A stretch of 64,000 nucleotides of DNA from assembly GCA_022592445.1 (NCBI GenBank), contig JABYQR010000006.1, forward strand, positions 186,001-250,000, given 5' to 3'. The translations under genes were made by a program, and so were the position numbers. This DNA is from Cytidiella melzeri. Taxonomy: Eukaryota; Basidiomycota; Agaricomycetes; Polyporales; Irpicaceae. The notes beneath the pieces were generated by a model, which made no database searches, was not told where the DNA came from, and saw only the letters and a program-made list of their open reading frames with translations. Below are positions 57,998 through 64,000 of the stretch, piece by piece; the stretch's first letter is position 1, and each line of letters starts with the position of its first letter.

Positions 57998-58203
57998 AGA
58001 AAATAATGTGAATAGTTGGAACTGAGAAACCCGCTCCGCTGACGGAAGAGGCGCAAGGACTTAATGGCCCGCATGACCGAAGCGCGACAGCCACGTGATG
58101 GCGTCGGAGACGAGGGACGCGGTCGACATTTCTTGCCACCTCCAACGTCAACTAGTACTCAGTACTTCACCTCCGCCACTTGGTCTCGCCTACTATACTC
58201 GGA
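57998..58203. promoter_or_regulatory. compact divergent promoter
   Basis: A 206-bp spacer between the ThuA-like gene and the CIA30 gene with CACGTG near 58,092. It must serve both start sites. Confidence 0.5.
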
Positions 58204-59184
58204 ATGTCTCGATTTGCAAGACTATCTCAATACCTAAACCGGTCTGGTCAAGTTCTTAGGGACAATTCGTCGCGCAGTAGGCATGTTCCATTGGAGTAAC
58301 ATTCATACTTGCCCTCTCACCGAGCTTTACTAGTGTTGCGCATGGCAGGTGCTGATGAACCCTCAAGGGAACCTTTGACACTATGGAACTTTAACAGTCA
58401 AGAGCAACTGAGCAACTTTGCCACAGGCTGTGATGGCGACATTGGCGGCACCTCCACTGTACACCTGGAATTGGACAAATCAACGCAGCCAAGACCTTCA
58501 GCTAAATTTTGGGGAGAAATGAAGCTCGCTGCTCGCCCAGGATACGAAGGGCGAGTGAGAGGTGGCTACGCAGGCTTCAGGAGTAAAGTACGTCTAGCGT
58601 TTATGACACCCAACGAGTGCACAGCTCATGTAGATCTAGCCGCGGCCAACACTATTCGGTGAAATTACAGAGGATGTATCAAATTACCGGTTTCTGGCAC
58701 TCCGTCTTCGTGCAGCAGGTCATCCACGGACGCGCAATTCGTACTATGTGAACATTCAAACGGACGGACCAATCACAAGTGATCTTTGGCAACACCGTCT
58801 GTTCTTTCAGCGGGACGACGGAGGATGGGAAGACCTGTTTGTAAGTCGATTCACAGTTTCTGCTATTCCTCACGTCGGCTCAAAGGTACTGCAGATTCCA
58901 TTTAACAGTTTTGTCTTGACAAACACAGGAGAGATTTCATCTGAACAGGTGACCATGTATCGCGAACGAGTTCGCACAATTGGTATCTCTCTCCTGGGTG
59001 GCAATAGCGGCGTCGAGGGAACGTATGAGCTCGGCATCGACAGTATTCGTGCTGTGAATGAGGAGGATGTGACCACGCCAATGCGTAAGAAAGCCTTACC
59101 CCTGAGATAACGAATACGCCTGATGTTTCCGGTGTAGAGAAAGCGCCTTCGGACGGGACGCAGTGGCAGAGACACCCTGTCTGA
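58204..59184 (+). CDS. CIA30-like mitochondrial complex I assembly factor
   Basis: Five exons. The N-terminus (MSRFARLSQYLNRS) is basic and amphipathic as for mitochondrial import. Then LTLWNFNSQEQL, GCDGDIGGTSTV, AKFWGEMKL, RGGYAGFRSK, YYVNIQTDGP and the ISLLGGNSG end block match the CIA30/NDUFAF1 family, which helps assemble the membrane arm of NADH:ubiquinone oxidoreductase. The last intron (GTAAGAAAG...GTGTAG) is proposed to give an end at 59,184; if unused, the frame stops at 59,110. The first exon-exon join (RS/VLRM) is inferred. Confidence 0.82.
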
Positions 59185-59512
59185 GATATCTGTCAGTCCT
59201 TTAGCTGTTCAAATGCGAATATCAACTTCATCCCCGCTCTGACTCAGGTATAACAATGTCAATAATATCGCTTTAGTGGTTTATATATAAATCCTTTTGA
59301 AAACGCCAGATTCTCGGTGACTTGGGAAACCCTCTCTATCTGGACGGTTCGACGCTATCATGTACTTATTTAACTTGCATCTGGAAAGTATTCTTGGCAG
59401 AAGAGGTTTTTCTGGTCACTCCCGGAGCAGTGCGTCACCCGGTTTTGTGTTTTCACAGCAGCTGCAATGTGAACATGTGGACTTCTGACTAGATCGTATC
59501 AGCAAAACTCAA
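59185..59512. other. intergenic region
   Basis: 328 bp, AT-rich in the middle (TTTATATATAAATCC near 59,279). No gene was seen. Confidence 0.4.
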
Positions 59513-60574
59513 ATGCAAGGCCAGCACCAACAGTCACACGCGCACAGGCCTTATAGTGCGCGTCGCACCTCTGCAAAAGATGTTACAGGTAGGTCCTTCA
59601 TACTCAGGCTGTTCATTCAAGTTTGCACGCTACTCTCTGCGCGAACGACTAGACGCAACATGTACCATCGTATCACATCGCCATCGCCGGAGCCGACGGT
59701 AAGCATGCATTTTATGTTGCTCACAGGCTCACTCACAAGCTCATTTTCAGGCGTTGGAAAATCATCAATGACAATGAAATTCGTTCTCGGTATATTCCCG
59801 ACCGATTACGATCCAACCATCGAAGGTAAACACAGCTCATTGGCTGCGCGGTCCTAGTTCCCCTCGGGCGATTTGAAGCTGGTTTTCTCTCAGATGTATT
59901 CCGCAAACGAATCGTCATTGACAAGGAAGCTGTATACATTGAGATCCTGGACACCGCTACTCAGTCTGGGTGGTAGTGAGTGACTCTCCACTGATGCATC
60001 GAGGCTCACCGCTCACCGCTCACTGGTGTTCAATCTAACAGTCTCCTTCTGAATAGTGTCATTCGCGCCAACGAATGCTTTCTACTCGTGTACTCCATCA
60101 CAGATCGTCAGTCTTTCGAGTTCGCACGCTCGATGTACCGCCAGCTGCAGTCGGTGAAGGGCACAGAGCCGTTCTCTGCCATCATCGTCGGTAACAAGTG
60201 TGATCTCGAGCACGATCGCCAAGTGAGCACGCAAGGTAACTGTGATATTCAGGTTATGCCTCCCGCGTCTCATACTCAGACCAAGCCGTTCTCTGCGTAG
60301 AAGGAAAGGACCTGGCGGAGGAGTGCGGCTGTCAATTCATTGAGACTTCGGCGAAGACAGCTTTGAATGTCGAACAGCCATTCGTCATAGTCGTGCGAGA
60401 GACTATACAGCGCAAATCGGTAACTCACTTCATTCAAAGGTGGATATTCTGTGGTACTGATTTGTTCCGTAGCAAGAGCGAGAGGCACGTCAGCAAGCCG
60501 AAAAGTCTCAAGAATTGAACAGGAAAAAGAAAAAGAGGTTTTCGAGTCGGCTTCGCACATGTATTACAGTCTAG
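59513..60574 (+). CDS. atypical Ras-like small GTPase with CaaX box
   Basis: About six exons. G1 is GADGVGKSS, followed by FPTDYDPTIED (effector region), ILDTATQSGWYV in place of the usual DTAGQE plus helix 2, NKCDLEHDRQV (G4) and IETSAKTALNVEQPF (G5). The C-terminus is polybasic (RKKKKRFSSRLR) and ends CITV, a prenylation signal. The switch II region is about eight residues shorter than in Ras and the Gly of DTAG is Thr, so GTP hydrolysis or partner binding may be altered. An unseen exon between TQSGW and YV is not excluded. The first exon join (near 59,580) is uncertain. A canonical Ras lies 2.2 kb away on the other strand. Confidence 0.75.
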
Positions 60575-61500
60575 GACCCCCTTCAATCCCTTTACCATTG
60601 GGCAGATGCAGCCTTCGCACAGGCTTATAGTCTTGTCCGTCTCGTTGCCGCTTCCCTCTTGGTGCGAAATGCTAGGATGCATCATGGTGATTCATCTCCA
60701 TGGGACATCACACTGTTGTTGGTGAGCACACTTGTAGGGACCTCCAATCCCACTCTACTCCCAGACCCGTACATTCGTTCTCACAGTGCTTTCTGCTCGT
60801 TGATGACAATACACCACGTCTTTGCTCGTCCAATGATGAGCTGTTGCACACCTATGTTCACTCCGTTCAAGATGAAAGGTTCGTTGGTGATTCTCAGATC
60901 GTTTCCGCTAGCTCAAGTTAGCGAAGCATCTTTCTCACTGGCAACATGTTTTAGGGCCCCAACAAGCGATGAGCAACATCGAAGTTGACTTCTTAATGTT
61001 GAACGCTTCGGCGCGGGGAGTGTGTGCGAATGTGCGTTGCATGTCCAACGCTACCCTCAACCGTACTGCCACAGGAACAACAAACCAGTACGGCCAGAAG
61101 AAGGATAGCAGTGCGTCCTAGCTGTGCATGTGACACGACACGGCCAATAAAGTTGTGGAGCTCGAGAAGTTCATGGGCCCCAGTGAGGCAAGATGACAAG
61201 AATCAAGTACTGTATATTGCTAATCCCACTGCCTTCGCGACAGGGCTCGAGAAGGTTTTTTTTTGACATGTTGGAGTAGCTAAGCACTGACTGTGAAAGA
61301 TCGTGACTAACTAGGGCAAGGAGCATGTAAGAAAACACGCGGATCTGGAAGCTACAAGTGTGTTATAAAAGTGATGAGAACATGAAGACGAGAAAGAATC
61401 TTGTGTGGACGAGGGGCGGTATGGATAAAGCAAGAGAGATGCCCTCGGAGCGCACTAGAAATTCATTCGCCATCGACGTCGGCATTCCGCCCTGCACAAC
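60575..61500. other. intergenic region between convergent genes
   Basis: About 930 bp. Open frames are short and lack features. A T9 run lies at 61,257-61,265. No gene was recognised. Confidence 0.4.
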
Positions 61501-62054
61501 TCAAGACTTGAATACTTTCAGATTTTTGATACGTTGAGCCAAGCCGGCGACGTTGTCCGCTCGCGGGTCGCCAAGACTTTGAGCTAGCTTCAAGGCATAC
61601 CGCCACGCAACCGCTTCTGGTGATTCGTCGGTCGGATCAAAGTCCTTGTTATTGAGATTTTTATGGGCATCTTGTATCATCTGCTTTCGCTCTTCCGGTG
61701 GGAGATCTTGAAATCCACGCCGAGCAGCAGTGTTGACGGGGATAGAGGCCTTTCCACGTGCATGATCTTGCTGCCTTTGCTCCTCGAACTGGCTCTCAGC
61801 AGTGGATCGGCCCTGCCGACTGAAAACAGGATTGATAGAGACACCGTTATTCACGACACACTATCAAGCGTGACTACTCACTGCGACCTCTTGTAGTTGA
61901 ATCCAACAGAGGGTTTGAGGGCCGTATGAGGGCCATCGGAGGAAGGTGGATAGGTGGATCCTTCACTGCCGTACGGGATGGCAGACACGGTCACCGTATG
62001 GAACACACCGGTGGCGATGGCGGTAAACAACACGAGAGAGGTGGAGAAACGCAT
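61501..62054 (-). CDS. small secreted protein of unknown function
   Basis: Two exons joined after YKRSH. A signal peptide (MRFSTSLVLFTAIATGVF...VSA) precedes a ~140-residue mature protein that is Gln/Glu-rich in the middle and ends with a helical segment (AVAWRYALKLAQSLGD). There are no cysteines in the mature part, so it is not a Cys-rich effector. It is unrecognised. An upstream ATG adds four residues. Confidence 0.65.
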
Positions 62055-62812
62055 GACAAGCAACAATACAGGATGCAGAATAGCAATTTGGAGAGATAGT
62101 CAAGACAGCTGAACAATGGGTTTGAGTAAGGTGACCCAGGGTGAGCAAACTGCGAATGACGATGTACTCACCGACCTGCGCTTGAAAAATCGGGAGCTAG
62201 GGGGGGTGGAGACCTGAGGACTACTACTACGACGTTGGGGGCTAGGGATTTTTATACAGCAACTAACATGTTTCACTGACATGGAGATTCGGTTGTCAAC
62301 GACATAGCATACTACACTAAGGGCTGCCGCGCGGCGTTGCATAAAGTGATACACAATACACAGCCTCCAGCACCGATGCCCCTGAGGTATGAGTGTAAGG
62401 CAGAGATGATACTCCAGCGCGAGTTGACTGATTATCGATATCACGGCTGCGTCGTCATGTCGTCTAACTTCCTTGTCGACGCATGGATAATGAGAGCAAC
62501 TCTCCGGTATAAAACATATGACATAGATGATATATTCTAACTTTCCAGATTATCGCTGTTCCAGTGAAAGGCAGTGCAACGAACGACCAGACTAACCTAG
62601 CCAAGCGGAGTTCGGAGCCAAAGTCAATGGCGGTAATAAAATAAGAGCGCAGTTACAAACAAGAAAGCAAGCAGCAAAGACAACCGTGGACGGGAAAGAG
62701 AAAAGACTAGAGGGACTGAATGAGTGATGAGAATGGTGTGACTGAAGACAGGAAAGACCCTGTCGCCTAACGACAGTCTGGCAGGAGGAGGGGGTTTGTA
62801 TTCATAGCTTGC
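62055..62812. promoter_or_regulatory. intergenic region upstream of the secreted-protein gene
   Basis: About 760 bp. A TATAAAACATATG near 62,509 and a short open frame (62,337-62,540) without features are present. It also holds the 3' end of the Ras gene. Confidence 0.4.
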
Positions 62813-63839
62813 TTAAGCTACAACACATGAACCACAGCAGCCGCCTGCGCCATCATCCATGCTGGCGTTGTTATACACTCCCGGGGCTCCAGGTGCGCCA
62901 GATTGTTGGCCAGGGCGCCCGGTTTGTTGCTCCTATAACGCAAAAAGTTAAACAGGCGCTCGAAATGTTCACTGTTCAAAAAGTGACGTACCTTGTTGTA
63001 CTTCCTGATTTCCCGCACGAGGTTGGTGAATGCCTCATCGACATTGATGCGCTGCTTAGCAGACGTCTCAATGAATTTACAGCCGAAGTGCTTCGCCAGG
63101 TCACGGCCCTCTGTGTGAACGGTCAATATGGAGTGCGGTACGGAAGACAGAAGCTAGAACTAACCATTCATGCCCACTTGACGCTCAAACTCGAGATCGC
63201 ACTTGTTAGCAACAATGATGACAGGGAACTGATCCATGTCCTTGACCCGAAGAATCTGCTGGTAGAAAGTGCTGATTTCCTCGAAAGACGTGCGGGAGGT
63301 GATGGAGTAGACGAGCAGGAAACCCTCGCCAGTGCGCATATATTGCTCTCGCATAGCACTATCGAGCGGAAAAACAAGTTTAGAGATGCGCGAAGCACGT
63401 AAAATAACCTTACCCGTATTCCTCCTGGCCAGCTGTATCCAAGACGTCGAGGAGAGCGACGTCTTCGTCGACGACACACTGTTTACGGTACGAGTCTGGG
63501 AAAGCGAACAAGAGTCAGTCAAGGTGACAAGCACGGGGCGTAGGAGTAGCGAGGTATCGCGTGTCAACGGTGACACACAACCTGGGTTATTGAGAACTCA
63601 CCTTCGATAGTTGGGTCATACTCGTCCACGAAGTGACTCTGAATGAACTGAATTGTCAAGCAAGACTTCCCAACACCTATTGTTAACGACGCTGAGTCTT
63701 TTCATCACGCCCACAGATGCCAAGTTACTGACCACCGCCTCCCACGACCACAAGCTTGTATTCTCTCAAGAACTGTGCCTATGTCACGACTGTCAATTGA
63801 TACGTGTAACCTCAAGGCAAGGGGACGTACCCTAGACAT
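62813..63839 (-). CDS. ras: Ras GTPase
   Basis: Multi-exon gene starting [23 protein letters not shown]. It has the full set of G boxes: [40 protein letters not shown] and ETSAK, plus [15 protein letters not shown] between them. The hypervariable end is Gly/Gln-rich with Cys residues next to the CaaX motif CVVA, implying farnesylation and possibly palmitoylation at the plasma membrane. The correct last frame ends with TAA at 62,815-62,813. Fungal Ras controls cAMP/MAPK signalling, growth and mating. Introns are short and several lie at positions comparable to the atypical Ras-like gene. Confidence 0.92.
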
Positions 63840-64000
63840 GCCGAATGTGCGAGTAGTGCTCTGGAACTGAAGTGAAAGCTGGCGAGAGACGGTTCCAGGA
63901 GGAGGAAGATGACAGTCTCGGGGGGAGATGCAAGCACACTTAGCTGTTCCTTGATACTTGTTCTAACAGTGATGGAAACGCAAACACACGTAAACATCCG
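63840..64000 (-). promoter_or_regulatory. promoter side of ras
   Basis: 161 bp upstream of the Ras start before the window ends. No clear TATA box was seen. Confidence 0.35.

Overview
The window comes from a filamentous basidiomycete, most likely a wood-decaying Agaricomycete. The evidence is dense short introns (about 45-75 nt, GT...AG with a late CTRAY branch point), an AA14-type LPMO, a CxC2/KDZ transposase, and Ty3 elements with basidiomycete-style gag-pol. No rRNA, tRNA or CRISPR array was recognised.

Left arm (1-13.9 kb): a tandem pair of homogentisate 1,2-dioxygenase genes. The first is broken in a late exon by a 1.27-kb miniature LTR element with perfect 5-bp target duplications; the second is intact. 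They are followed by a C2H2-like nuclear protein gene (minus), a large coiled-coil gene (plus) and a gene of unknown function (minus). The last of these lies in a ~1.57-kb segment that recurs in the same orientation 30 kb away (12.36-13.93 and 42.21-43.78 kb).

Centre (13.9-42.2 kb): a nest of mobile DNA. A 5'-truncated chromodomain Ty3 element (Gypsy-2, 32.65-36.48 kb) appears to have been split in its LTR by a second Ty3 element (Gypsy-1, 14.60-32.65 kb, TSD CAGTC). Gypsy-1's own 5' LTR was then split by a 12.8-kb DNA transposon (19,326-32,119, 9-bp duplication TCAATCGGC). That transposon has long inverted repeats, a full-length KDZ-superfamily transposase with its CxC2 zinc-cluster domain, and two divergently transcribed, apparently intact passenger genes. 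Right of Gypsy-2 is a decayed JmjC-type gene carrying a probable solo LTR.

Right arm (42.2-64 kb): ordinary gene space. It holds the second copy of the duplicated gene, an unknown protein gene, a secreted AA14 LPMO, an NCS1 nucleobase/cofactor permease, a short-chain dehydrogenase, an unknown nuclear-type protein and an MFS transporter. A ThuA-like secreted protein and a CIA30 complex-I assembly factor are divergent. These are followed by an atypical Ras-like GTPase with a CaaX box, a small secreted protein and a canonical Ras GTPase.

Most gene models were assembled by joining open frames at visible splice sites and matching conserved family motifs. Exact starts and some exon joins remain inference.
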